This document shows positions 37,039-46,719 of a DNA stretch of 64,000 nt, piece by piece; position 1 is the first letter of the stretch; every line of letters begins with the position of its first letter. The translations under genes were made by a program, and so were the position numbers. The notes beneath the pieces are model-generated. The model was not told where the DNA came from, ran no database searches, and saw nothing but the letters and a program-made list of their open reading frames with translations. This stretch comes from Candidatus Freyarchaeota archaeon (GTDB taxonomy: Archaea; Asgardarchaeota; Jordiarchaeia; Jordiarchaeales; Jordiarchaeaceae), in contig JAUQZE010000003.1 in assembly GCA_030587365.1 (NCBI GenBank), positions 186,001 to 250,000 of the forward strand, written 5' to 3'.

Positions 37039-37746
37039 CTATTTTCTGCATAGGACGTAGTAGGTGATGGCTCCTTCCCTTAAGCCGAGTCTCACGGATT
37101 GGAATTTCTTGAATCCCATTTTGGAACATTTTCGGATGAGGATATATTTTGATAACGCTGTTGAGAAAACAAATTTTCCTCCCCGTTTTGTAACCCGGTA
37201 TATTTCCTTTAATACCTTGTCTCTTCCAACGACTATGCTGTCTAGAACCTCGTGGGAGGCGACTAGGTCAAAGGTGTTGTCCGGAAAGGGTAGTTTTCGA
37301 GCGTCGGCTTGCTGGAATTTGACTTTATGTTCCACTTTTTCGATTTCCGCGTTTTTCTGCGCGTTTTCCATGGTGTTTCCGGAGACACCTGACAAAGAGA
37401 GGGGAGACCAGGTGTCGATTCCAGTCACCTTGCAGTTTTTACAAGCCTTCGCGAGTGTTATTGCCACTAATCCTCGGCCTGTCCCCACATCGAGCATAAC
37501 AGAGTTTTCCTTCGGTTCGGCAAACTCTACGAGTATAATGCTCCGCTTAACCCTTAGGGGACTGCTACTTTCATAAAATATTAGCCCAATAATAATGGCT
37601 AATGCAAGAATAATTATCGTTATAATGTATCTTATAACTAAATTGTTAAATATTAGGTAAAGGAAAAAGCATGCTACAATCGCGAAAATAAAAACACCGA
37701 GAACACCCGGTGAGTAAATCCCATAGCTTATTCTCTCTTCGCTCAA
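37039..37746 (-). CDS. Membrane-anchored class I methyltransferase
   Basis: The 235 residues begin with two transmembrane helices (GVFIFAIVACFFLYLIF and YIITIIILALAIIIGLIF). The SAM-binding core follows: VMLDVGTGRGLVAITLA, VTGIDTW, QADARKLPFPDNTFDLVAS and REIYRV-like KEIYRVTKRGG. The motif set fits the UbiE-type family. Substrate unknown, but the membrane anchor suggests a lipid or a membrane-bound quinone. It stands alone on the minus strand. Confidence 0.85.
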   Translation of the reverse strand: MSEERISYGIYSPGVLGVFIFAIVACFFLYLIFNNLVIRYIITIIILALAIIIGLIFYESSSPLRVKRSIILVEFAEPKENSVMLDVGTGRGLVAITLAKACKNCKVTGIDTWSPLSLSGVSGNTMENAQKNAEIEKVEHKVKFQQADARKLPFPDNTFDLVASHEVLDSIVVGRDKVLKEIYRVTKRGGKFVFSTALSKYILIRKCSKMGFKKFQSVRLGLREGAITYYVLCRK

Positions 37747-38007
37747 TTTCCATGCCTCTTTTAAAATTAAGATTAACTATCTTTTATATTTTTTTAAAAC
37801 TATTAAAATCGAAACGATAACACATAGAATAACCAACCAGAGAGTTAACCGAACACTCAATTTCGCAACCTGAAACAAGAATTGTACAAGAAAATCAAAA
37901 GATTAAGGATAATTTTTCTCTTCGATTATTTACTAACTTTCGTAGTCTTGATTGTAAATTTTAGAAATCATCGCCGATTGCGAGGTGGACGGGGAGGGAA
38001 AAAATAA

Positions 38008-39186
38008 TCAAGTTTTTAGTGTTTCGTACACGAGTTCGAGAATGTCCTTAACCTCTGGATATTCATCGTGGACTTCAGCGTCTTTAAGGTTTAACTCACA
38101 GAATGGGCAAGCGGTTAAAAGCAATCTTGAGCCTGTTGTCTTCGCCTCCTCCAGCCTCTCTCTGGCAGACCAGAGGGCGAAGTCGTTAAAGGCAGCCTTA
38201 ACACCCCCGCCAGCACCACAGCACCACGCGTTGTCCATTGTTCTTTCCATCTCCATCAGTGTTAACCCTGGGATCGCGTTAAGTATTTTCCTTGGTTGCT
38301 CATAGAGCCCCGTTAGCCTTCCCAGATGACATGGATCGTGGTATGTGACCTGTTGGCATGATTCATTAAACTTTATTTTCTTACTGTCCACGAGTTGCGA
38401 GAGGAACTCCACCATGTGCTGAACCTCGAATTTTAGGGTGCCTCCAAGCTTAGGATATATCGACTTGAATGTTTCGTAGCAGCCGGGACAAACAAATAAC
38501 AATTTCTTTATCCCTAACCCCGCTATCACCCTTAAGTTGTGTTCCATGAGTTCGCGGGCCTTTGAGACTAAACCAACCCTGTAAAGCACACCTCCACAAC
38601 AAAACTCTTCAGCTTGAAAAACCCTAAATTTTATGTTAAGCTTTTTCAAGATACCGACTGCTGCTCTTGCCACGTTCGGTAGCCTGTAGGGGATGGTGCA
38701 GCCAATGAAGAGGCCAACTTCTGCTTTCTCGTTGTCTGTTTCGCCTTCGGGCATCCATTCAAATCTGGCTTCGTGGGGTTCGCCGTAGGGATTGTGGTAT
38801 TTCTCAATATTCTCAGCGAATTTTTTGTGTTGCTCCATCGGTCCTTTTCCATCGTTGACACACTTGAACCTTAACTCGTGAAGCACTTTTAGAGGCTCCA
38901 TCTTTGCCTGGTTACGCTTACAGGTTATTTCACAGCCCCCACAAAGAGTGCAAGCGTATATTATTTCCAAGAGTTTATCGCTATAGTCTAGCTCTCCCCT
39001 TAAAAATGCCCTGGCGATATCCATTCTCCCTTGGGCAGAATAAGCATCGAAAAGAAATTTTTTGAGGCTGGGGCAAATATAGGTAAACTCTGCGCTCTTG
39101 ATATCCCAGTCGCAAATCCACTTGCACCGTGAGCATCTAAAGCATAGTTCCAGACTTGATTCACAATCTTCAAGAGGCATATTCAT
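38008..39186 (-). CDS. CCG-domain Fe-S oxidoreductase subunit (GlcF/HdrD-like)
   Basis: A 392-residue electron-transfer protein. Two ferredoxin-type clusters near the N terminus are CFRCSRCKWICDW and CTLCGGCEITCKR (partly incomplete pairs). Two CCG repeats follow, with GCTIPYR, EEFCCGG and CPGCY, then DPCHLGR, AWCCGAGGG and CPFCEL, which in HdrB bind noncubane clusters. It is the last gene of an operon with the two FAD oxidases at 39198 and 40643 (12-base gaps) and so probably takes electrons from them. Confidence 0.9.
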   Translation of the reverse strand: MNMPLEDCESSLELCFRCSRCKWICDWDIKSAEFTYICPSLKKFLFDAYSAQGRMDIARAFLRGELDYSDKLLEIIYACTLCGGCEITCKRNQAKMEPLKVLHELRFKCVNDGKGPMEQHKKFAENIEKYHNPYGEPHEARFEWMPEGETDNEKAEVGLFIGCTIPYRLPNVARAAVGILKKLNIKFRVFQAEEFCCGGVLYRVGLVSKARELMEHNLRVIAGLGIKKLLFVCPGCYETFKSIYPKLGGTLKFEVQHMVEFLSQLVDSKKIKFNESCQQVTYHDPCHLGRLTGLYEQPRKILNAIPGLTLMEMERTMDNAWCCGAGGGVKAAFNDFALWSARERLEEAKTTGSRLLLTACPFCELNLKDAEVHDEYPEVKDILELVYETLKT

Positions 39187-39197
39187 TCATCCCTTCC

Positions 39198-40631
39198 CTA
39201 GAAGCAGAGCCTTCCAGGGTTCATTATATTATTAGGGTCAAAAATCTCCTTAATCTCCTTCAAAACCCTACTATATGCTTGGTTTCTCTCATAAGTGATA
39301 CCGGATAGGAAAGAACCGTACGGTCGGGAGTAAAAGGCCCCCATATCAAACAGGACTTCTACAAGCTTCTCATAGGTCTTCTTCACCATTTGCCTCTGTT
39401 TTTTGTTTAAAGAGTCATAGAAGAGGGTGAATTCCAAGTGACACGCACCTCCCCTCACCAGGGGCTGAATGTAGCAACCAATCTCCCCAAGGGGGTAACC
39501 GATATCAGAGGACGTATCGCCTACGGCTCTGATGAAATCTGAAGTTTTGTCCAGAGTGGTGATGAAAAGTATGTCTTGAAAATCGCCCTTCCACCCAAGC
39601 TTCCAGTGCTGGCCCTTGTAGGATTGTCTGAGCATTGGGAGAATACTTTTTTCCAGTCCCGCTAGTGTGGTTGATGGTTTTGCTTTGAATTCCTTTAAGC
39701 CGTCGAGGAAATCCTCCTCCTCTTGCTTTATCTTATCCTCGGGAAGTTTTACACCTCCCGAGAGGCAGAGGATCAGCGTCCACTGAGGCAATTTCTGTCT
39801 CAGCTTTTCAATTTCTGAGTTGTGGCTGGCTAGAATCATCGCCAGGTTCAAACCGTTGATTATTAGGCATTCACGACCCAGCAGCCATCTCTGAACCGTG
39901 TACAGGGGGTCTATTAAGTCCTCCAAGCTGTTTGAGGTTAGGAAATAGAGTTTATCCAGCTGAGGGAGATGCTCGATTTTTATGGTTGCGCTGGTTACTA
40001 TTCCGAGTGTTCCCTGTGCACCTTGGAAAAACTGATTCCAGTTCAGCCCGGGTCCAAAGGGTACCACGTACTCAGCAAATTTACTGGGCGTAACCGCCGC
40101 GGAGCCTGTTCGGAGAATTTCACCAGTCGGCAAAACCACCTCCATAGTAAGTATGGGATCGTAATACTCGAGTTTTGGTATCAGTAGTGGCTCCCTCTCA
40201 AGGTAGCTAGTTAGGGCTGATTTTTCCTGTGGAGGACATAGTGGGAATAAAGGTATTAGCCCTTGTTCTTTAATACTTTCAAGCTGAGAAAAAGTTACAC
40301 CCGGCTCAACGGTCACGTTTTTGTTCCGAGCATCGATTTTAACTATGCGGTTCATTTCGCTGAGATCAACCACAATACCCCCATCCGCTGGAATCGTTCT
40401 CCCGTAGAAGTGCACTCCTGAGCTGCTGGGGGTTAATGGCTTCCTATGTTTAGTGGAGAACTTTATAATGTTTTGAATTTCACTCACGTTCCTAGGTTTT
40501 AAGACGCAGGCAGGTGTCCTATCTGGGTCAAAACTGCTCTTATCCGAAGAGTAGAGCTTCAATACGCTAGGGGTGCTAATGACGCGGTTCTTGCCGAGAA
40601 TCTTCTCAAGCTCCTGTATTTCCATTGGCAT
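39198..40631 (-). CDS. FAD-binding oxidase subunit (GlcD-like)
   Basis: A 477-residue flavoprotein of the PCMH/vanillyl-alcohol-oxidase type. The FAD-binding region has KPRNVSEIQNIIKF, GGIVVDLSEMNRI and NVTVEPGVTFSQL; the C-terminal oxidase domain ends with IFDPNNIMNPGRLCF. D-lactate, glycolate or similar 2-hydroxyacids are the usual substrates. The usual LTPSSSGVHFYG loop (residues about 61-72) differs from the standard GGGTG. GGTGA precedes the ATG. It lies 12 bases before the CCG gene and 12 bases after the paralogous oxidase. Confidence 0.88.
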   Translation of the reverse strand: MPMEIQELEKILGKNRVISTPSVLKLYSSDKSSFDPDRTPACVLKPRNVSEIQNIIKFSTKHRKPLTPSSSGVHFYGRTIPADGGIVVDLSEMNRIVKIDARNKNVTVEPGVTFSQLESIKEQGLIPLFPLCPPQEKSALTSYLEREPLLIPKLEYYDPILTMEVVLPTGEILRTGSAAVTPSKFAEYVVPFGPGLNWNQFFQGAQGTLGIVTSATIKIEHLPQLDKLYFLTSNSLEDLIDPLYTVQRWLLGRECLIINGLNLAMILASHNSEIEKLRQKLPQWTLILCLSGGVKLPEDKIKQEEEDFLDGLKEFKAKPSTTLAGLEKSILPMLRQSYKGQHWKLGWKGDFQDILFITTLDKTSDFIRAVGDTSSDIGYPLGEIGCYIQPLVRGGACHLEFTLFYDSLNKKQRQMVKKTYEKLVEVLFDMGAFYSRPYGSFLSGITYERNQAYSRVLKEIKEIFDPNNIMNPGRLCF

Positions 40632-40642
40632 GTATTCACCCT

Positions 40643-42157
40643 CTATTTTTCTCCATCTATGGGGTATGGGGGATTAGAAACGTTATTCGGATCGATGCTC
40701 TTCTTTATTTTTCTTAACAATAATTGATAGTTACCATAAGACGGCCCTAGGATATCGTGGGCAACTCCAGCGGAGCCGGTGACGTACATTTTCTGCTCAG
40801 CGTCCTGTTTCAGGCCGATGCTTTGGCATTCATAGGCTTCCTCAAGCTGGGTTACGGGGTCGTAGAGTATGCTGAGTTCGACGTGGCCGAAGTGTCCAAG
40901 CTCCAGAGGAATCATGTAATAGAAGTAGATGAGGTCTCCATATTTTTCTTGGAGGAAATTTTTTGCTTCCTTAAGCTGATCCAAGAGTTTATCAAGGGAC
41001 TCCGCCCATGACCTGAAAACATCGTATCCTCCTGTGGGGTTAAGTATGCGCATTGAAACGCTGCTCCTTATGGTCTCAGGGATGCCTTCGCGGAGCTGTG
41101 AAACCATCTCATCGGGTAAAAGCATTCCCTTGTTCTCCTCAGCAATTTTCTGTAAAGCCTTCTTCTCGTAGTCTATGACTCTGGGGGAGGTTTTGAAACT
41201 CATGAACAGAAGAAACTCCTTCACATTCTTGAAGGCTTGGCAGAGATTCATGAACTCTTCCCTGCTCTTAGACATCGGAGCCATAGCCATCGCCGTACTC
41301 ACGAGGTGGAGTGACATACCTATCTCAGCCTTACAAATCTCATATACGGCGTTAACAGCATCCTCCGTGGTGGGAAAGAGACCCAAGTAAAGCTTTGCCA
41401 AGTCCTGCGGAAAGTCAAAAATTTTCTCGGGATAAACTCCCCTGCATGGGAAAATCTCCGGACCTGTCCAGGGGTAAAGCCTAACAGCTATCTTTGTGAC
41501 CACTCCCAAGCCTCCGAGCACCCCACCGTAGCCTCTCATCAACCCCCTTAAATCCGGCCCCGGGCCCTCTCCCCAGAAATAGTTATCACCATCACCGTAA
41601 CCCGCTGAGCCCAACCTGAGGAGCTCTCCCGTGGGTAAAACCCACTCCACTCCAAGGACGGCGCGAGCGTAATATGGAATCCTGTGCATAGCGAAGTGGG
41701 AGCCGCAGAAGAGATGGTTAGCAAGCACTGAGGTGTTTCCGCCGCTTGACGGAACCGGCAGCCAAAGTTTCTTCTTCATTGCCTCGGCTTGAAGCTGAGA
41801 GTAGGTGACGAACGGCTCTATTACTGCGTACATGTTTTTCTCATCCATTTTCAATATCTTGTTCATTCTTTTGAAATCCAGAATTATTGTCTCGGGATAT
41901 GAGGCTTGACAACTCCAGTGTAGAAAACTACCAACAGGGATGAAAGGAACACTATACTTATTCGCCGTTCTAACTATAGCCTGAACATCGTCTAAAGAAC
42001 CTGGTAAAACCACAAAGCCGGGCCTTTTCTTTAACTTCCTCCCCAAAACCCAACCTGTTCTAGAGTATGCCTCCAGCACAGCCGGGTCATCCGAAATATG
42101 GTCCGGCCCCACGGTTTCCTCAAGTAACTCATATACTAACTTATGATTAACCGTCAA
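40643..42157 (-). CDS. FAD-binding oxidase subunit, larger paralog
   Basis: About 504 residues, first gene of the three-gene redox operon. FAD-binding features are GFVVLPGSLDDVQAIVRTANKY, VPVGSFLHWSC, and NMYAVIEPFVTYSQLQ; the C-terminal half has KSIDPNNVSNPPYP at the end. TTG at 42157 is chosen because AGGTG lies 8 bases upstream; GTG at 42169 is an alternative. Two different FAD subunits with one CCG subunit suggest a heterotrimer, although this is inference. Substrate not readable. Confidence 0.85.
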   Translation of the reverse strand: MTVNHKLVYELLEETVGPDHISDDPAVLEAYSRTGWVLGRKLKKRPGFVVLPGSLDDVQAIVRTANKYSVPFIPVGSFLHWSCQASYPETIILDFKRMNKILKMDEKNMYAVIEPFVTYSQLQAEAMKKKLWLPVPSSGGNTSVLANHLFCGSHFAMHRIPYYARAVLGVEWVLPTGELLRLGSAGYGDGDNYFWGEGPGPDLRGLMRGYGGVLGGLGVVTKIAVRLYPWTGPEIFPCRGVYPEKIFDFPQDLAKLYLGLFPTTEDAVNAVYEICKAEIGMSLHLVSTAMAMAPMSKSREEFMNLCQAFKNVKEFLLFMSFKTSPRVIDYEKKALQKIAEENKGMLLPDEMVSQLREGIPETIRSSVSMRILNPTGGYDVFRSWAESLDKLLDQLKEAKNFLQEKYGDLIYFYYMIPLELGHFGHVELSILYDPVTQLEEAYECQSIGLKQDAEQKMYVTGSAGVAHDILGPSYGNYQLLLRKIKKSIDPNNVSNPPYPIDGEK

Positions 42158-42169
42158 GGTTACATACAC

Positions 42170-42421
42170 CTACAAGTATCGTTCCTAGGTTAGGGTTGAT
42201 TAGCTGCGGGAAGCTAAAGAAGTTTGAATCAGGGTTTAATCCATAGTTTTAGTATTTTATTTGAATGGACTTTAGTATAAAATTGTTATAAGGTTTATAG
42301 AAATTTTTTGGTACTTTTCTGGTGGAGTTTATGATGACTGGCAAGAACTAGCGTGTAGATTGAAAGCGAATACGGGTTGTTTGAAAGAAACATTCTTACC
42401 GCGCTTGGGATATTCTTTCAA
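42170..42421. other. Intergenic region upstream of the GlcD operon
   Basis: No gene seen. The AT-rich sequence around 42240-42300 probably contains the promoter of the minus-strand redox operon; no single TATA box is convincing. Confidence 0.35.
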
Positions 42422-42458
42422 AAATAAAATAAAAAGAGGCGAAGCTGTTTTGCTTCGC
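42422..42458 (-). terminator. Hairpin plus U-tract terminator of the APC permease gene
   Basis: GCGAAGC (42439-42445) and GCTTCGC (42452-42458) form a perfect 7-bp stem with a 6-base loop. On the minus strand the stem is followed by CTCTTTTTATTTTATTTT. It lies 25 bases after the permease stop. Confidence 0.75.
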
Positions 42459-42482
42459 TAATGCTTCAATTATTATTGTGTG

Positions 42483-44264
42483 TTACTCGGGGGGTATGCT
42501 TCTGAAAATTTCCTTCAGGTTTATGCCCTTTTTTCTGTTTCGTCTCCGCATAGTGAAATAGATTACTGCTCCAATAATGTAGACAATCGCTATAACGAGG
42601 AATGAGCCGAGGTTAAAGGTCACTAGTGCACCTAGTATTAAAGGTACTGCAAATACTAATGCGATACCGCCACATATAAGTAATACAGGGACTTTTCCGA
42701 TTTTCGGATTGTATGTTTGTGCGGCTAGGTCTTTCCTCCGTCTGTTGTAAAGCAGTCCCGCAATAACGGTTAAGAGTATCGAAATAACTCCTAGGAAAAC
42801 TGCGTTGAGTGCTGCCTGAATGGTACTAAAATAGCTCAGTATTATTCCAACAATAGCCACAGCCATGGAGATGCCAATGGCGTATATCGGTGTGGTTGTT
42901 CTCTCATTCAGTGTGCTCAGTTTTGTAGGCATTACTCTATCGAAACTCCACGCGAAAACGTATCTCGAAGTGGTGAGCAGGATCGGGATAATACCGTTGA
43001 TCAGCCAGAGTAAACCCGCAAAAACTATGAACAATCCCAACCAGTTCAAACCAGCAAGCGGGGCAGCGAATAAGGGGATGCTGGCAGGAAAGGGTGTAGG
43101 AAGCTTTCCAGCGAAAAACCAACCCATGTACTGTATCCAGTACTGCAGAGTATTCCAAGGCAGCAGGCTACCCCAACCGCTGAACCAAGAGAATGGGCTG
43201 CTAAACTGAGGCAAAGACCACCACATCACGCCGAAGATAGGATTCTTAGTGTAAGTGAGGAAGTCGTACAGTTGAACAAATGATCCCCAATTAGACTGCA
43301 GGGGATAAAGCAATCCGATGTATAGGAGTGCTATAAATATCACGCTTATCACCATCGCTACGTAGAATGTTCTCCTTGTGTCCCTGACCTCTCCGCCGAT
43401 TATACTTAGACTGTAACCACCGCCGAGGGCGAACATGGCAACGACTACAGCACCTAAAGTTGCGCTCATGCCGCCGCTCATGGAGTTGATGGAGTATGGT
43501 ATCCACCAAGCTAGGACAGGAAGCGTATATGCAACCCTGAATAGGTCTCCGAAGGCTCCCAAAATATTCGTTGTGCCCCAGCCGAAAATGCTATTCCAGG
43601 CCCAGATCATGTCAAGGGACGAGTGGCTGGAGAGTACCCAAACCATCGCTAAGGCACCTATCAAAGGAACAAAGAACAAGATGCGTATAAGCCAAATGGA
43701 GGATCTCATGCTTACCATAAGGATCCCGCCGAATATTAGAACCAAGACCACGCCAAGAATCACTCCCCATATCGGATCTGTTAACCATATAGACAAACCT
43801 AAGAGACTGAAATTCCATGAGAACAAGCCATAGAGCATAACGAAATAACTTATGAAGGGGATAGCCTGATAGACCAGCACACCCATAGTGAGGAGAGTAC
43901 TAACCCAAACACCCCAAGATGCAACAAAGCCCACACCGGGTCCGAGAATCCTGCTGACGAAGATATAGTCGCCTCCACTGCGGGGCATAGCTCTAGAAAA
44001 TATTGCGTAAACTATGTAAAGGGGAATTACAAAAACAAGTCCAAGAAGATAAGACACAGACAAGTTTGCCCCCGGAAAATAGCCTGGCTGTAGAGACTGG
44101 ACAGAAAGGAATAGTATTCCGCCGCCTATGACGAGAGAAAAAACCATTATAAAAGCGTCCTTAACTGAAACCTCTCGAATAAGACCCGTAGCGTCCCGAG
44201 TGAAAACAATTCTTCTGGAACGACTGGAACCACTGGAAGGTTCAGGTTTATCTTTTTTAGCCAT
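42483..44264 (-). CDS. APC-family amino acid permease
   Basis: 593 residues with about 12-14 membrane helices and a charged 35-residue cytoplasmic N terminus. The APC signature is seen at FSLVIGGGILFLS, AMPRSGGDYIFVSRILGPGVGFVASW and GEVRDTRRTFYVAM. Large hydrophilic loops, one rich in Trp and Phe (WWSLPQFSSPFSWFSGWG), are unusual. It probably imports amino acids or related compounds. The promoter has a TATA-like TTATATATAAAA at 44326-44337, and GAGGAGT precedes the ATG. Confidence 0.9.
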   Translation of the reverse strand: MAKKDKPEPSSGSSRSRRIVFTRDATGLIREVSVKDAFIMVFSLVIGGGILFLSVQSLQPGYFPGANLSVSYLLGLVFVIPLYIVYAIFSRAMPRSGGDYIFVSRILGPGVGFVASWGVWVSTLLTMGVLVYQAIPFISYFVMLYGLFSWNFSLLGLSIWLTDPIWGVILGVVLVLIFGGILMVSMRSSIWLIRILFFVPLIGALAMVWVLSSHSSLDMIWAWNSIFGWGTTNILGAFGDLFRVAYTLPVLAWWIPYSINSMSGGMSATLGAVVVAMFALGGGYSLSIIGGEVRDTRRTFYVAMVISVIFIALLYIGLLYPLQSNWGSFVQLYDFLTYTKNPIFGVMWWSLPQFSSPFSWFSGWGSLLPWNTLQYWIQYMGWFFAGKLPTPFPASIPLFAAPLAGLNWLGLFIVFAGLLWLINGIIPILLTTSRYVFAWSFDRVMPTKLSTLNERTTTPIYAIGISMAVAIVGIILSYFSTIQAALNAVFLGVISILLTVIAGLLYNRRRKDLAAQTYNPKIGKVPVLLICGGIALVFAVPLILGALVTFNLGSFLVIAIVYIIGAVIYFTMRRRNRKKGINLKEIFRSIPPE

Positions 44265-44457
44265 TCCGAAACTCCTCTTATTTTACTTTTTATTACAAAT
44301 AATTTAATCTAATATCTTGCTAAGGTTATATATAAAAATTGGCACGAAAAAGTCCCGAAAACATAAAGGAACAAGTAACATTTTTGCTGAGGAGTTTCAG
44401 TTTATGGTGAAATTGGTAGGGAAAAAATGGTTGTAAAGTTCGTGTAATGTCTTTCAA

Positions 44458-45336
44458 TTATTTTAGTTTGTTGGCGTATTTGAAGCCGTCTCTCATATGT
44501 GTTGCCAGTAGCATAGGGAAGGCTTCTCCCACTCTTTCTACAGCTTTCGACTTGGGTAGATATTTTTGAGTTATTGTCTTCCTAAGATAGTCGATGTCAT
44601 CCAGCTTGTCTTTATTCTCTTGGAAAAAGTTCCAGTAATTGTCGAATACCTTTTTTGCCTCATTTAGTATGTTCTTTGCATCGGAACCGTCCCAGAGGCC
44701 GAAGTGGCCCACGCATATGCTGTTAAATTTAACCCTTTTTAGCTTGTTCAGAGTAGAGTAAAAATTCTCCTTATTGAACCAGGGCGGAATAATGGGGGCT
44801 AAAAACGTGGTTTCGTCAACCTTGTACCCTATGGAATCCCCTACGAAAATGTTTCTGTTAGCTTTATCGTACAGAGCTATGTGGCCCGGCGTGTGTCCCG
44901 GAACGGTAATGACTTCAAGCTCAACTCCACCGAGATCCACTGCATCACCATCATCTAACGCTGTAACATTTGTCACCGGCTCTATTGGCCCCATTCCGAA
45001 GTCGTACCCGATTTTGCTCGGATCCTCAATCATGATCTTAGCATTCTTCCCTGCAAAGACCTTAACCTTCTTCCCCATAGCCTTAACAATGGGGGCGCAT
45101 CCCTGAATGTGATCAGCATGTTCATGCGTTATTATAATATAATCTGTCGGAAATAGGCCTAGCTTTTTAAGTGAGTCGACGACCTTTCCTGCAGACTGGC
45201 TGGTTCCACTATCAATGAGAGCAGTTTTATTTCCTTTCACCACATACAGTGAAATAAGCTGGGGAATGTCAAAATAGTATCCATCAATTTGATAAATGTT
45301 TTCAAGAATTTTTCCAACCTCGATTTTATGACCCAT
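44458..45336 (-). CDS. Metallo-beta-lactamase-fold hydrolase (copy 1)
   Basis: 292 residues with the binuclear metal motif THEHADHIQG (near residue 77), the PGHTPGH loop and GDSIG, and a C-terminal helical segment. The family includes glyoxalase II-like hydrolases and flavodiiron-type enzymes; no flavodoxin domain is present here. It is a close paralog of the gene at 45731, which encodes the same length. GGGTGAGG precedes the start. Substrate unknown. Confidence 0.88.
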   Translation of the reverse strand: MGHKIEVGKILENIYQIDGYYFDIPQLISLYVVKGNKTALIDSGTSQSAGKVVDSLKKLGLFPTDYIIITHEHADHIQGCAPIVKAMGKKVKVFAGKNAKIMIEDPSKIGYDFGMGPIEPVTNVTALDDGDAVDLGGVELEVITVPGHTPGHIALYDKANRNIFVGDSIGYKVDETTFLAPIIPPWFNKENFYSTLNKLKRVKFNSICVGHFGLWDGSDAKNILNEAKKVFDNYWNFFQENKDKLDDIDYLRKTITQKYLPKSKAVERVGEAFPMLLATHMRDGFKYANKLK

Positions 45337-45730
45337 AAAAACCTCACCCGTTATAAATTTTTGAAAAATGTTAGTTCAATTAGAACAGCTTTTTCTCATA
45401 ATTGTTTCTGTCATTCTCTTGCTCATGCCCTTAAGGTGGCATGAAACTTATTTTCTTTACCTTCTTATAATTTCTTTTCTCACATACCGTGAGATCATTA
45501 AGGAGATGTTCATTAAGGGGTAAAACGCCCCAAGAACCAGATTTGGGTGGAGACGAAAACTATGCCACGAGTGAAAAGAAATTAAAATATATCAGTATAA
45601 TCTTCCTTTCCTCAGCTATTTGCCAATATTAAAAAACTAAAAACTAAACTTGGTTTTTTTGGAAATTTTTCGCTGAAGACTTTTTTAATATAAAAAAAGG
45701 AAAGTTGAGAAATTGGTGTGATGCTTTCGA
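45337..45730. other. Intergenic region between the duplicated MBL genes
   Basis: About 390 bases without visible gene. The start-proximal sequence (TTTTTGAAAAATGTTAGTTC) resembles the corresponding region upstream of copy 2, as expected of a tandem duplication. A T-rich minus-strand tract near 45690 (forward TATAAAAAAAGG) may terminate copy 2. Confidence 0.4.
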
Positions 45731-46609
45731 TTATTGTATTTTGTTGTAGTGTTTGAAGCCGTCTCGAAGCCAGGTTATCACCACTTGGGCGAAAACCTCT
45801 CCCACTCTCTCAACTGTTTTCGATTTGGATAGATATTTTTGGGTAAGCGATTTTGTCAGATAGTTGATGTCACCCAGCTTGTCTCTATTCTTATCAAAGA
45901 AGGCCCAGAAGTTTTCGAAGACCACTTTTGCATCATCCAGTATTTTCTTCGCGTCGGGGCCATCCCAGCAGCCGTAGTGACCCAAACATATGCTGTTAAA
46001 TTTGACCTTCTTCAGTTTGTCCAGAGTTGCGTAAAGTTGCTCCTTGTTAAACCACGGGGGATTATGAGAAGGTATAAACGTAGTAGCATCAACCTTGTTT
46101 CCTATGCTGTCCCCCACAAAGATGTTTCCATTCGACTTGTCGTACAAAGCTATATGCCCCGGAGTGTGTCCAGGAACAGTCATAACATCCAGTGTCACAC
46201 CATCGAGATCAACCACGTCTCCCTCCTTTAGGGGCGTCACGTTTTTCACCGCCTCAATAGGCCCCATTCCGAAGTCGTACCCGATTTTGCTCGGATCCTC
46301 AATCATGGGTTGAGCGGTCTTCGATGCGTAGACCTTAACCTTCTTCCCCAAGGCCTTAAGGAGAGGAGCGGCGCCCTGCGTGTGGTCCCAGTGCTCATGC
46401 GTTATGATGATGTAATCAACCGGGAATAGGCCTAGCTTTTTAAGTTGGTCAACGACATTTCCTGCAAACTGGCTAGTTCCACTATCAATAAGAGCGGATT
46501 TTTTTCCTTTCACCACATAAAGTGAAAGAATCTGGGGAATCCCAGCCATATTTCCATCGATTAGATACGTGTTTTCAAGAATTTTTCCAACAGCGGATTT
46601 ATGACCCAT
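45731..46609 (-). CDS. Metallo-beta-lactamase-fold hydrolase (copy 2)
   Basis: 292 residues, colinear with the gene at 44458 and identical at most positions. Metal ligands are kept in THEHWDHTQG, PGHTPGH and GDSIGNK. Differences cluster in the substrate-facing loops (SHNPPWFNKE against APIIPPWFNKE) and the C-terminal helix, so specificity may differ. AT-rich TATA candidate ATTATAAATATATAAA lies near 46650. Likely product of tandem duplication. Confidence 0.88.
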   Translation of the reverse strand: MGHKSAVGKILENTYLIDGNMAGIPQILSLYVVKGKKSALIDSGTSQFAGNVVDQLKKLGLFPVDYIIITHEHWDHTQGAAPLLKALGKKVKVYASKTAQPMIEDPSKIGYDFGMGPIEAVKNVTPLKEGDVVDLDGVTLDVMTVPGHTPGHIALYDKSNGNIFVGDSIGNKVDATTFIPSHNPPWFNKEQLYATLDKLKKVKFNSICLGHYGCWDGPDAKKILDDAKVVFENFWAFFDKNRDKLGDINYLTKSLTQKYLSKSKTVERVGEVFAQVVITWLRDGFKHYNKIQ

Positions 46610-46719
46610 AAAACCTCTCTCCTAAAATCTTTAAAAAATGTTATTCCGATTATAAATATATAAATTAGTACCATACTCAACCCTTTTTCCTTCAACTTGA
46701 AGATTTAGCATTCGTTTAT

